DNA of 64,000 nucleotides, taken from positions 91,742 through 155,741 of the forward strand of contig CAKRJT010000003.1 of the NCBI GenBank assembly GCA_934351925.1, written 5' to 3'. The DNA comes from an uncultured Lachnospiraceae bacterium (GTDB lineage Bacteria; Bacillota; Clostridia; Lachnospirales; Lachnospiraceae). A program made the translations under genes and the position numbers. Of this stretch, positions 1 through 8,505 are shown piece after piece; positions within the stretch are counted from its first letter, which is position 1; each line of letters begins with the position of its first letter. Below the pieces are notes generated by a model, which made no database searches, had not been told where the DNA came from, and was given only the letters and a program-made list of their open reading frames with translations.

Positions 1-206
1 GGATCGGCGAATTTATAGTGCACCGAAAGCACATCATCGCCAACCATATCCTTGAACAGCTCATCACAGTACTCATCGAACTGTCTCTGCTCCCTCTGTT
101 CCTTTGTCTCGGCGTCACAGCCTAAAAGTGACACTGTCATGGCTCCCGCAAGAACCACTGCCAGCGCTCTTCTGAGAATGTTGCCCGGAACCGCTCTCTT
201 GCTCAT
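1..206 (-). CDS. N-terminus of a DUF885-like secreted lipoprotein (cut by window edge)
   Basis: An ATG at 206 opens a frame that runs off the window at base 1, giving about 68 residues. A GGAGG site lies a few bases upstream. The first 31 residues form a lipoprotein signal: a basic MSKRAVPG start, a hydrophobic stretch and the lipobox SLLGC. The following segment (QFDEYCDELFKDMV, then LSVHYKFADP) resembles the start of DUF885 proteins, which are metallopeptidase-like and often lipoproteins in clostridia. That family call is from memory of the family's start and is moderate. It lies 15 bp downstream of the CobW pair on the same strand and may share their transcript. Confidence 0.6.
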   Translation of the reverse strand, partial: MSKRAVPGNILRRALAVVLAGAMTVSLLGCDAETKEQREQRQFDEYCDELFKDMVGDDVLSVHYKFAD

Positions 207-221
207 GGAAAATCCTCCCTA

Positions 222-1181
222 TTAATTAAAGTATACTATATCATCCGCCGGCTTCTCTGCAGGCTGTATATCCGTCGCATAAAGAACAACGCCTTTTCCC
301 TTATACTCCATCTGATACTCGACATTTACCTTCGCTGTAAGCATGACAAAATCCCTGTCCTTGAATGTCTTTAACTGCTCTGCCGTGTTCTTGTCGCACT
401 TGCACTTATAACCGATAAAGCGAATATCATCGGCACAGCAGGTCATCGCAAAACGTCCCGGAACAAAATTATCCTTAAACAGCGACTTCGGTCTGTACAC
501 AACCGCCTTCATCTTCATGGTCTTGCCCTTGTACTTGTCGGGGTTATCCATAGCGTCAACATACCATATACCGAAATCCTCGTCGGCAACCTCGACAACG
601 TCCTTGCTCAAGTCAAACGGAAGTATCTCCTCGACCTCATTTGAGCTTCCGTCGGAGGACTCGAAGTATACCTGTGTTCTTCCGTTTACCACCTTGACAC
701 TTCTTCTATAGCCCGCGCGGTTGGTATCCTTGACGCATCTGTTGAAGATGACCATATCCGAAAGCTTGAACTTCTCCATCATAATGGACTTCATATCGTT
801 GTTAGCCATATGCATGTCAAACGTGGACGCATCTACAAGCGTGATAACCTGAGCCATCACAAAGAAGGTCGGAAGCTCATTTTCAAGGAAGTTCTTCATG
901 TTCCACATGCCGTTAAATTCTATGAATATACGAAGCGGCTTATGCTTATCGCAGAGCTTTTTTAAGTTGTCCTTGTTAAGCTCCGACTCATCCTCAATAT
1001 ACTCTATAGCAACATTGAGCGGTGCAAGCTGCTTCTCGTCATACTCCTCCATGCCCTCCTCACAGGCGATGAGAAGTGTCTTGTCTCCGTCGGCAAAATC
1101 CTCGCTCTTTAACGCATCGTCGATAAACAGCGTCTTGCCGCTCTCCAAAAAACCATTAACCAAATATACAGGTACTTCCAT
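222..1181 (-). CDS. CobW-like GTPase fused to a DUF1980-like C-terminal domain
   Basis: This 319-residue protein has two parts. Residues 1-185 are a shortened G3E/CobW GTPase with the Walker A motif GFLESGKT near residue 10 and NRC where the NKxD-like motif is expected. The CxCC metal motif of COG0523 proteins is absent. Residues about 195-310 resemble the C-terminal domain of TIGR03943/DUF1980 (YcgQ-like) proteins, with the stretch FVPGRFAMTCCADDIRF and a following CKC. CobW and YcgQ/YcgR proteins are linked to zinc supply in Bacillus, so a metal-handling role is inferred. AAAGGA lies before the ATG. The gene follows the His-rich CobW gene by 24 bp, probably in one operon. Confidence 0.75.
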   Translation of the reverse strand: MEVPVYLVNGFLESGKTLFIDDALKSEDFADGDKTLLIACEEGMEEYDEKQLAPLNVAIEYIEDESELNKDNLKKLCDKHKPLRIFIEFNGMWNMKNFLENELPTFFVMAQVITLVDASTFDMHMANNDMKSIMMEKFKLSDMVIFNRCVKDTNRAGYRRSVKVVNGRTQVYFESSDGSSNEVEEILPFDLSKDVVEVADEDFGIWYVDAMDNPDKYKGKTMKMKAVVYRPKSLFKDNFVPGRFAMTCCADDIRFIGYKCKCDKNTAEQLKTFKDRDFVMLTAKVNVEYQMEYKGKGVVLYATDIQPAEKPADDIVYFN

Positions 1182-1205
1182 TACATCTTTCCTTTCATGC
1201 CGGTT

Positions 1206-2402
1206 TTATGCAAGCTTGAAAAGCTTTTCAAGCTTCTCCTCATTTAAGTTCTGGCCGATTACACAGATTCTTCCCGTATAGTCAGCTCCGCCGTCACGGA
1301 TTTCATACTCCTCCGGTACGGCATCAAAGTAAATCCACTTGCCGTCAGCACCGCTTACCATGCCCTTGGCTCTGAGAATTATACCGAACTCTGACTTCTC
1401 CGTGAGCTTGACAAGGATGTCCTCAATCTCCTCCTTAGTGTATACATGAGGAGTCTCCTTGCCCCAGCTTGTGAATATATCATCTGCATGATGGTGGTGA
1501 TGGTGTCCACAGCCGCAGCTGCACTCCTCTCCATCCTCGTGATGGTGATGATGCTCATGCTCATCCTCGTCATCATCATCGTCGTGGTGGTGATGTCCGC
1601 AGCCGCACTTCTCTCCATCCTCGTGATGGTGATGGTGATGCTCATGCTCATCCTCGTCATCATCGTCGTGATGGTGATGTCCGCAGCCACACTCCTCTCC
1701 ATCCTCGTGATGGTGATGATGCTCATGCTCATCCTCGTCATCATCATCGTCGTGATGATGCTCTGCCGAATGTTCAAGTGCCTCTTTTAAAAGTTCATCC
1801 ATAAGTGACTTCTTCTCAAGTGCTGAGAGTATCTGCTCACCGTTTAACTCGTCCCAAGGTGTTGTGATGATTGCAGCGTCAGCGTTCTTGTCGCGGATAA
1901 GCGCAACGCTCGCCTCAAGCCTGGCAGCGTCCATGTTCTGTGTTCTTGAAAGGACAATCGTGCCCGCATGCTCAATCTGGTCATTGTAAAACTCACCGAA
2001 GTTCTTCATATACATCTTAGCCTTAGTTGCATCTGCTACAGTGAGGAAACAGTCAAGCTCAAGACCTGCCTCGTCCTTAACCTTCTCAACGGCAGCCACA
2101 ACGTCTGAGAGCTTGCCTACACCTGAAGGCTCAATGATAATTCTGTCAGGAGCGTACTCCTTGGATACCTTAATAAGTGCCTTTCCGAAATCTCCAACAA
2201 GTGAGCAGCAGATACAGCCTGAATTCATCTCAGTAATCTGAATACCTGCGTCCTTTAAAAAGCCTCCGTCGATACCAATTTCACCAAACTCGTTCTCTAT
2301 TAACACTACCTTCTGTCCTGCATAAACCTGCTCTAAGAGCTTCTTGATGAAGGTTGTCTTGCCAGCGCCTAAAAATCCTGAAATAATTGTTACCTTTGCC
2401 AT
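1206..2402 (-). CDS. CobW/COG0523 GTPase with a His/Asp-rich metal-binding region
   Basis: G3E-family GTPase of 398 residues, probably a metal chaperone or insertase, most often for zinc in this group. It has Walker A GFLGAGKT (9-16), the metal-binding motif CICC (63-66) and a C-terminal CobW_C domain (about 310-398). Between the domains, about residues 213-307, lie three tandem copies of a His, Asp and Glu stretch, each with CGCG- or CSCGCG-type cysteines. I start it at the ATG at 2402 because GGAGG lies 9 bases before it. A longer in-frame start at 2501 would run through the promoter. It is the first gene of a probable operon with the DUF1980 fusion and the DUF885-like lipoprotein. Confidence 0.9.
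   Translation of the reverse strand: MAKVTIISGFLGAGKTTFIKKLLEQVYAGQKVVLIENEFGEIGIDGGFLKDAGIQITEMNSGCICCSLVGDFGKALIKVSKEYAPDRIIIEPSGVGKLSDVVAAVEKVKDEAGLELDCFLTVADATKAKMYMKNFGEFYNDQIEHAGTIVLSRTQNMDAARLEASVALIRDKNADAAIITTPWDELNGEQILSALEKKSLMDELLKEALEHSAEHHHDDDDDEDEHEHHHHHEDGEECGCGHHHHDDDDEDEHEHHHHHHEDGEKCGCGHHHHDDDDDEDEHEHHHHHEDGEECSCGCGHHHHHHADDIFTSWGKETPHVYTKEEIEDILVKLTEKSEFGIILRAKGMVSGADGKWIYFDAVPEEYEIRDGGADYTGRICVIGQNLNEEKLEKLFKLA
1492..1757. repeat. Three tandem intragenic repeats (His/Asp-rich coding repeat)
   Basis: Three near-identical copies of about 85-95 bp follow one another inside the CobW gene. Each has the alternating patterns atggtgatg, ctcatgctcatcctcgtcatc and a ccgcagcc block. 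On the minus strand they encode HHHH-DDDD-EDEHEHHHHH-EDGE-CGCG units. Copy number may vary between strains by slippage, as the unit is low-complexity and in frame. Confidence 0.85.
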
Positions 2403-2422
2403 TTTACTTACCTCCATAAAAT

Positions 2423-2438
2423 GATAATAATTGTAATC
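2423..2438. promoter_or_regulatory. Possible Fur/Zur-family operator in the CobW leader
   Basis: The imperfect inverted repeat gataat-aatt-gtaatc resembles the GATAATnATTATC core of Fur/Zur boxes. It lies between the promoter and the start of the metal-chaperone gene, where repression by zinc or iron would make sense. The match is partial and the region is AT-rich, so this is a weak call. Confidence 0.3.
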
Positions 2439-2453
2439 TTTCGACAACTCGCT

Positions 2454-2482
2454 ATTATAGCACCAGTCTCCGATAAATGCAA
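2454..2482 (-). promoter_or_regulatory. SigA-type promoter of the CobW operon
   Basis: On the minus strand TTGCAT (2482-2477), a 17-bp spacer and a perfect TATAAT (2459-2454) precede the CobW start by about 50 bp. Confidence 0.6.
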
Positions 2483-2718
2483 ATATGAAATTCAGTTTCA
2501 AATTCGAAAATCTTTATTAATTGCAAAAACAACTTCCTTATTTGCAGAAAATATAGTATAATTAAAAAATATAGTACATACCTTTCATGCAATGTACATT
2601 CGATTATTGTCAACTGTTAAAAGCCATACAAAAAATCACAATATATATTGGCTGTAAACAATTACAATTATTCAACTTTTTCCTTGATTAAACATTTACA
2701 TAATTATGGAGGATTATT

Positions 2719-3651
2719 ATGGCTAACAAGAAGATTGTAGTCGCCCTCGGGCGCAATGCCTTCGGTGAAACTTTCCCGGAGCAGAAGGAGAATGTAGGCA
2801 AGGCAGCAAGAGCTATCGCAGACCTTGTTGAGATGAAGTACGATATCGTTATCACACACAGTAACGGTCCTCAGGTCGGCATGATACAGACAGCCATGAC
2901 CGAGTTCGCACGTCTTGACCACCGCTACACGGTTGCACCTATGTCGCTGTGCGGTGCGATGAGCCAGGGCTACATCGGCTACGATTTACAGAATGCCATC
3001 CGCACGGAGCTTTTAAACCGCGGAATATACAAGACGGTCTCCACCATCATCACACAGGTTAAGGTTGACCCGTTCGACCCTGCATTCTCGAACCCTACAA
3101 AGATAATCGGCAGATACATGACCAAGGAGGAGGCTGAGGCCGAGGAAGCCAAGGGAAATTATGTTGTCGAGGAGCCTGAAGGCTACAGAAGAATAATTGC
3201 AGCCCCGAAACCTATGGATATCTACGAGATAGATGCCGTGAACACGCTTCTTGACGCACACCAGATTGTCATCGCTGCGGGCGGCGGCGGTATTCCGGTA
3301 CTTGAACAGCGCACCAAGCTCAAGGGAGCCAGCGCTATCATCGAGAAAGACTATGTTGCGGCGCGTCTTGCAGAATTGACGGAGGCGGACACGCTTCTCT
3401 TCCTCACCGTATATGACAAGCTCACTGTCAATGCCGGGACGCCTGATGAGCACTCCTTTGACAATGTGACGGTAACAGACCTGAAGCCTTATGCCACAAC
3501 CGGCGACTTCGGACCGATAACCACTCTTCCTAAGGTGAACGCAGCCATCGAGTTTGTCGAAGCCGGAACAGGACGAAAGGCCGTGATTGCCAACCTCGAA
3601 CACGCTAAAGATGCTCTCCTCGGAAAGTGCGGAACGACAATCACCAGATAA
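2719..3651 (+). CDS. arcC: Carbamate kinase
   Basis: Catalyses carbamoyl phosphate + ADP to ATP + CO2 + ammonia in the cytoplasm. The 310 residues match the family's usual length, with the N-terminal phosphate-binding stretch VVALGRNAFG, the motif HSNGPQVG near residue 53, an AAGGGGIPV loop near 192 and a conserved C-terminal NLEHA segment. The usual first motif is ALGGNA; here it reads ALGRNA. GGAGG lies at 2708-2712. There is no arcA or arcB beside it, so this is a solitary kinase that could serve other carbamoyl-phosphate-yielding routes such as purine or agmatine breakdown. It is followed by an intrinsic terminator. Confidence 0.95.
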   Translation: MANKKIVVALGRNAFGETFPEQKENVGKAARAIADLVEMKYDIVITHSNGPQVGMIQTAMTEFARLDHRYTVAPMSLCGAMSQGYIGYDLQNAIRTELLNRGIYKTVSTIITQVKVDPFDPAFSNPTKIIGRYMTKEEAEAEEAKGNYVVEEPEGYRRIIAAPKPMDIYEIDAVNTLLDAHQIVIAAGGGGIPVLEQRTKLKGASAIIEKDYVAARLAELTEADTLLFLTVYDKLTVNAGTPDEHSFDNVTVTDLKPYATTGDFGPITTLPKVNAAIEFVEAGTGRKAVIANLEHAKDALLGKCGTTITR

Positions 3652-3734
3652 AATTCACCTGCTATTGCATACTACGTTCGCAATATGCCAAAAGCATATA
3701 TCTTGATTAATTGAATATTTTAGTTAATCAACAC

Positions 3735-3785
3735 AAAATCCGGATTGCAGGATATCCGATATTCCCGCAACCCGGATTTTTATTT
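3735..3785 (+). terminator. Intrinsic terminator after arcC
   Basis: AAATCCGG pairs with CCGGATTT, and the stem continues as TTGC/GCAA after a one-base offset. A T-rich tail (TTTTTATTTCATTTT) follows. It separates arcC from the convergent fbp gene. Confidence 0.7.
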
Positions 3786-3820
3786 CATTTTTATGTTTAT
3801 TACTGTATATATTTCCCTGT

Positions 3821-5785
3821 TTATTTCCCCTCAGGTATAAGTCCCTCGTAATATGCATTCAAAAGAGCTTCCAGCTCCCTTATGTTTTCCTCCAACTGCT
3901 TTCCGATATCGGTGTCTGCGACCAGACGGCGCGCCGCCATGTTCTCTACCACCACAGTCTCGGAATGTATGTCGCTCTCCTTTAGTATGGCTGCCTCAAC
4001 CGTCTCGAACGGTTCATGTGACACAAGTCTCAGGCCGTAGGAATTGTAGGTGAGCGTGTAACCGGCAATTCCGGTCTTAGACTGGTATGCCTTAGAAAAT
4101 CCGCCATCTATTATAAGCACACGTCCGTGGCATCTTACAGGGCTCTCACCCTTCTTAATCTCGACAGGCATATGACCGTTTATTATATGTGCACACGCAG
4201 GGTCAAGGTGAAAATCCTCGCATATCTTATCAACTATCTCGTCCTTATCTATGAGCTGGTAGTAGAAATCCTTCTTCTCGCTCTGCACCTCCTTGTCCTT
4301 CAAAAAATACCTCTCAAAGGTCGCCATCTTCTCTTTTCCATACACCGGCGAGTTCTCATTCGACCAGATAAACCACATTATATCCTGCCCGAACGCCTTC
4401 TCCTCGTGATGCTCCGCATCATCCTTCGCAAAATACCCCTTGCGCGCCCAGTACTCCAGTATATCATACAGACCCTTTCCGGAGAACTTCTTGCCACCGA
4501 TATTAACCTTCCGAAAGCTTCCGTCCTCATTTAGCGGTATGCAGCCGTGGAAGAGCAGATTCCCGTTGTATACCTTATAGAGACTTCCATTCGCAAAGAG
4601 AAATCTGACATGCTGCTGAAGCTTGCCACAGCTCATAAACGCCACACGCAGCCTGTCCATTATAGCTTTCTCCTCCTCGGAGAGCGCATAAGGATCCTCC
4701 GGATTTATTGTAGGGAAATTGGTATCACTTAACACATATTTCCTGCGCCCGATAGTGACCGTGCCCTCCTCCAAGTCCATCTTGTCCAAAAGCAGCCTCT
4801 TGTCCATAAGGAAATCGGGATGTTCCTTTATAATCTGACCCTCAAGCTTAAACTGTATAACAGCTATTGCCTTGTGCATGCGCTTGTCAAGCTCAAGATC
4901 ATTCTCGTTGTAGTCGTCCTTGGCATAAGTTATGTCAAAGCAGCCGCACGGGTCATTTTTATATACCTCCATCGCAAAACGCGCAAGCGGAATAAGATTA
5001 ATTCCGTAGCCCTCCTCGAGAACATTGAGATTGCCGTACTTTGCCGACAGCCTTATTACATTTGCAATACATGCAGTGTGACCGCTCGCGGCTCCCATCC
5101 ATACGATATCATGATTTCCCCACTGTATGTCCACAGAGTGATAATCAAGTAATGTATCCATTATAATATGCGCTCCCGGTCCTCTGTCGAAGATATCACC
5201 AACAATATGAAGATGGTCAATGACAAGGCGCTGTATAAGCTGTGACAGTGCAATAATGAAAGCGTCCGCCCTTCCAATCCTTATTATCGTATTTATAATT
5301 GAATTGTAGTACGCCTCCTTGTCCGTTACCTCAGTCTTTTCGTGAATGAGCTCCTCAATGATGTAGGCAAATTCCTTCGGCATGGCTTTTCTTACCTTAG
5401 AACTTGTGTACTTCGAGGTCACTCGGCGCAGTATCTTTATAAGCCTGTGAAGCGTAATCTTGTAAAAATCTTCAGGGTTATCCTCCTCTGACAATATTAC
5501 ATCAAGTTTCTGCTCAGGATAATATATGAGTGTCGCAAGGCTCTTTTTGTCCTTGCTGCTTAGGGTATTTCCGAACTCCTCATCAATCTTACGCCTTACG
5601 GAACCCGAGCCGTTCTTTAGCACATGCCGGAACTGCTCATACTCACCGTGAATATCCGTAAGGAAATGCTCTGTTCCCTTAGGAAGATTCATAATCGCCT
5701 GAAGATTTATAATCTCCGTAGATGCGGCAGCTATGGTAGGATAAGATCTCGCCACGCTCCGCAGATATCTCAAATCATATTCCAT
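3821..5785 (-). CDS. fbp: Fructose-1,6-bisphosphatase, class III
   Basis: Gluconeogenic enzyme converting fructose 1,6-bisphosphate to fructose 6-phosphate, cytoplasmic. The 654-residue length is typical of the Firmicutes class III (FBPase_2) family, whose catalytic core is calcineurin-like. I see the metallophosphatase motifs GDIFDRGPG (about 197) and GNHDIVWMG (about 224), and NGHMPVEIKKGESP with IIDGGFSKAYQ near 545-575. The start is fixed by AGGAGG 6 bases before the ATG. That ribosome binding site lies at the edge of a palindromic repeat (5796-5850). A 27-codon upstream frame (5853-5770) overlaps the start. Confidence 0.95.
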   Translation of the reverse strand: MEYDLRYLRSVARSYPTIAAASTEIINLQAIMNLPKGTEHFLTDIHGEYEQFRHVLKNGSGSVRRKIDEEFGNTLSSKDKKSLATLIYYPEQKLDVILSEEDNPEDFYKITLHRLIKILRRVTSKYTSSKVRKAMPKEFAYIIEELIHEKTEVTDKEAYYNSIINTIIRIGRADAFIIALSQLIQRLVIDHLHIVGDIFDRGPGAHIIMDTLLDYHSVDIQWGNHDIVWMGAASGHTACIANVIRLSAKYGNLNVLEEGYGINLIPLARFAMEVYKNDPCGCFDITYAKDDYNENDLELDKRMHKAIAVIQFKLEGQIIKEHPDFLMDKRLLLDKMDLEEGTVTIGRRKYVLSDTNFPTINPEDPYALSEEEKAIMDRLRVAFMSCGKLQQHVRFLFANGSLYKVYNGNLLFHGCIPLNEDGSFRKVNIGGKKFSGKGLYDILEYWARKGYFAKDDAEHHEEKAFGQDIMWFIWSNENSPVYGKEKMATFERYFLKDKEVQSEKKDFYYQLIDKDEIVDKICEDFHLDPACAHIINGHMPVEIKKGESPVRCHGRVLIIDGGFSKAYQSKTGIAGYTLTYNSYGLRLVSHEPFETVEAAILKESDIHSETVVVENMAARRLVADTDIGKQLEENIRELEALLNAYYEGLIPEGK

Positions 5786-5795
5786 AATTGTCCTC

Positions 5796-5850
5796 CTGCA
5801 GTACTGCCACTAATAAGTAGTTTGAAAATCTTATTTTCAAACTTGTCCTC
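5796..5850 (-). repeat. Palindromic dispersed repeat, copy A
   Basis: Shares CTGCAGTACTGCCA, the linker taataagtag and the palindrome TTTGAAAAT-ctt-ATTTTCAAA with copies at 36199-36277 and 51646-51721. On the minus strand it reads KFENKIFKLLISGSTAG, close to KFESDAFKLLIGGSTAS in copy B. It lies between the phosphodiesterase gene and fbp and borders the fbp ribosome binding site. Confidence 0.7.
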
Positions 5851-5873
5851 CATGCCACCGGCTTGGCAGTGAC

Positions 5874-7703
5874 TTAATTTAATGAAAATACATAGTCAAG
5901 TATATTTATCAATTCCTTGCCCGTATATCTTGAGTAAACCGCCTTTCGCGCCATAACGGGATCGTCTGTAATTATATTGTCGACGCCCATGTTTGCAAGC
6001 ACCTTCACAAGGGATGGCGAATTCACAGTCCACACATATATTTCCTTGCCGTTCCTGTGTACTGCATCGACAAGTGCCTTATTCACATATGTATAGTTAA
6101 TGCTTATCACGTCCACATAACCTATGGAATAGTAAGCTCCATATGCAGCAGACAGCACATATCCGGTCTGAATATCACTGTTGAGCTTTTTAACGTCCGC
6201 TAACACCGAATAGTCAGACGAAGTCACAACACACCTGTCCTCAAAATGGCTGCGCTCTATTATGTCGACAACCGCCTCAGTGAGCCCACTCTCCTTCTTG
6301 TTATACTTTATCTCAATATTCAGCTTCACCAAAGGTCCGATTTCCCTTATGACCTCCTCGAGCGTAGGAACCGGCTCACCCTCATACTCACTTGAGAACC
6401 AGCTTCCTGCGTCCAGCTCCCTAATCTTGTCGTATGAGACCTGCCATATACTCTTGTTAAGTCCCGTAGTTCTTTTTAAGTTGGAATCGTGCATGACCAC
6501 CACCACATTGTCAGAGGTCAGATGAACATCAAGCTCTACATAGTCTGCAAGGTCGTATAATGCCTGCTTGAAGGATGCCATGGTATTCTCGGGTGCCGTC
6601 ATTGAACTGCCCCTGTGTGCGCTTATATCCGGAACGTTCAAGAGTTCCACCCTGCCGAACGGATTTTTCGCAACACCCATAAATATGTACACGCAGATAA
6701 GAACACCCGACACAGCCGCAGCCCCTGCCGTGCATATTTTTTCCCAGCGCTTAACCTTAACGGGCTCATCTATAGCCCTCTGCGTGTTCGCGGAAACCCT
6801 CCACATTCTTCCAAGTTCCTTCCTGTAGCGAAAGAACATGCTCGTTATCGTCATGTACGACGCCGGTGCAGATATCAGCACAAGAATCAGCGTTATCGTG
6901 TTCTTAAAGCCCTTGATTACTGTCAAATATATGGCAACTCCCGCTCTCGTGAAGTTGAGAAGCCTGCTTCCCACAATGACTATCAACGAAATAATCAGAA
7001 ACAGCACGCCGACCACCGCCAGCACCATGACATTCCAAAAAAGCATCAAAATTATCGTTCTCAGTGTTCTCCTCTTTAGCAGCGACGCGCTCCTTTTGTA
7101 TGCATCACGGATATTTTCACTTCCATAGATAAGATAATCAGGTGTGAATATCCCCCTTATCGCAAAAATAAACAGCACAAAACACACCAGCAGCACAACC
7201 AGATACATCATGTTTTTGCTGCCGAATGCTCTTGTGATAAATTCCGGCAATGTGAGGTTCGTCATCACAAGACCGAGGATAATTATATTAGAGAAAGGAA
7301 ACAGGAATATCTCGTAAAGGAGCATCGAAAAATTCTGAACCTTGAACTTTTCATGAAAATTGCGTCCGCCTGCACAGAACACATTCAGCACCTCAAGCCT
7401 TTTTCCTATAAGCCCCGCCTCTATGACGACCGACATACAACATTTTTCAAAGAAATTGTAGACCGCTATAAGCAGTACAATCAGAATAATCATTAGAATA
7501 GTGAATGGATTGGTGAAATAGCGCAGTATATATCCGTTTGTGAGATATTTTATCCCGGCGGCCTTGAGGCTCAAATTAAATAACAGCAAAAAAAGCGGAT
7601 AAAACACCGCAACCGCCAGCATCTTATAGATAAGCTCAAATATCACCAGTGTCTTTCCGCATTTTTTCAATAAAGTAATATTATCTTTTACAAGATTTTT
7701 CAT
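5874..7703 (-). CDS. Glycerophosphodiester phosphodiesterase with N-terminal membrane domain
   Basis: Hydrolyses glycerophosphodiesters to glycerol 3-phosphate and an alcohol. Residues 1-340 hold about eight hydrophobic helices like the GPDPase_memb domain. Residues about 360-595 are a GDPD TIM barrel with the catalytic stretch ISAHRGSSMTAPENT, the metal ligands of ELDVHLTSD, and NIEIKYNK. The C-terminal VDNIITDDP is typical of the family. The 609-residue length fits membrane-fused GDPDs of Firmicutes. It may act on phospholipid or teichoic-acid head groups at the membrane. It is transcribed toward fbp, with a repeat between them. Confidence 0.9.
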   Translation of the reverse strand: MKNLVKDNITLLKKCGKTLVIFELIYKMLAVAVFYPLFLLLFNLSLKAAGIKYLTNGYILRYFTNPFTILMIILIVLLIAVYNFFEKCCMSVVIEAGLIGKRLEVLNVFCAGGRNFHEKFKVQNFSMLLYEIFLFPFSNIIILGLVMTNLTLPEFITRAFGSKNMMYLVVLLVCFVLFIFAIRGIFTPDYLIYGSENIRDAYKRSASLLKRRTLRTIILMLFWNVMVLAVVGVLFLIISLIVIVGSRLLNFTRAGVAIYLTVIKGFKNTITLILVLISAPASYMTITSMFFRYRKELGRMWRVSANTQRAIDEPVKVKRWEKICTAGAAAVSGVLICVYIFMGVAKNPFGRVELLNVPDISAHRGSSMTAPENTMASFKQALYDLADYVELDVHLTSDNVVVVMHDSNLKRTTGLNKSIWQVSYDKIRELDAGSWFSSEYEGEPVPTLEEVIREIGPLVKLNIEIKYNKKESGLTEAVVDIIERSHFEDRCVVTSSDYSVLADVKKLNSDIQTGYVLSAAYGAYYSIGYVDVISINYTYVNKALVDAVHRNGKEIYVWTVNSPSLVKVLANMGVDNIITDDPVMARKAVYSRYTGKELINILDYVFSLN

Positions 7704-7733
7704 CCAAACAGGCTCTTTTCAATCAGAAGTATG

Positions 7734-8306
7734 CTATGCCATTCTTTCCGTTTTTTTCTGTTCATTTTTATCTTTTATAGAGCAATAGAACTGCCGTGCA
7801 AAATCTATGCTGTAAGAGACAAAGAGAACTATAGCAATAAATCTTACAAATATTGGATTAATGGCATGCACCATATATTTTATTCTAACATTAATCACCA
7901 TAAACAGCAATACGCAAATCACGCCCCACGCGAGCGAACTCTGCAGACAGAGAATCCCCTTGTAGTTAAAGCGCTTGTGGTCATAATTCCACCACAGCTC
8001 ACCGAACAATCTTATCATAACCATAGCCACAATATATTCGAATATCGTTCCGCCTATGCAGCCTGCAAAAAAAAGTGCCAGCGGATACCTTGCAAACGGA
8101 GCAAAAAGTGTGAATGCTCCCACGCATCCGAAACCATATATTACACAGAACGGCAGCTTTGCAAAGCCTCTGTTCTCCCAATACCCGAGCTGCACCCTGA
8201 TAACAACACATTCCATGCACCAGCCAAGAAAGCTGTAGATATAGAACCAGACTATGCACTGGTATATGTTCATGTCGCTGAAATTCCTGAATATAATCTC
8301 TCTCAT
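7734..8306 (-). CDS. CmpB-like (DUF1113/PF06541) multi-pass membrane protein
   Basis: I start this at the ATG at 8306 (190 residues), preceded by GGGAAG. Longer in-frame starts would run through the hairpin at 8408-8445. It has about five hydrophobic segments and the family features SFLGWCMECV, then WENRGFAKLPFCVIYGFG. This matches the putative ABC-transporter permease family PF06541, whose function is unknown. It lies downstream of the microcompartment terminator and is probably not part of that operon. Confidence 0.7.
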   Translation of the reverse strand: MREIIFRNFSDMNIYQCIVWFYIYSFLGWCMECVVIRVQLGYWENRGFAKLPFCVIYGFGCVGAFTLFAPFARYPLALFFAGCIGGTIFEYIVAMVMIRLFGELWWNYDHKRFNYKGILCLQSSLAWGVICVLLFMVINVRIKYMVHAINPIFVRFIAIVLFVSYSIDFARQFYCSIKDKNEQKKTERMA

Positions 8307-8407
8307 AATTATTCTTCCCTCTCTGTTAAAAATCGTGAAAAATCCACTCCCTATTGTCCATTTCCGTAAAATATACAGCATGAAACTTTGACGAAATTCC
8401 ACATTAT

Positions 8408-8445
8408 ACAAAAAAATACTTGCGGCATACCACCACAAGTATTTT
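8408..8445 (-). terminator. Intrinsic terminator closing the microcompartment operon
   Basis: The perfect arms AAAATACTTG and CAAGTATTTT surround a 13-base loop. On the minus strand they are followed by a run of T. It lies 60 bp past the last microcompartment gene. Confidence 0.75.
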
Positions 8446-8505
8446 ATCGCATCTTCTAAAAAAATACAACTAATTTGTTAAAAAATACTTCTAATTATAA
8501 AAAAA

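Larger units (their letters stand above)
2403..2718. other. 316-bp intergenic region between the CobW operon and arcC
   Basis: AT-rich divergent region. The left third holds the CobW promoter and a Fur/Zur-like site (listed separately). The right part should hold the arcC promoter. TATAAT occurs at 2557-2562 but without a convincing -35 at the right distance, so I do not call it. No open frame or repeat is apparent. Confidence 0.5.

Noticed and set aside
1446..1790. Open frames on both strands through the His-rich repeats
   Set aside because: They are by-products of the low-complexity coding repeat of the CobW gene.
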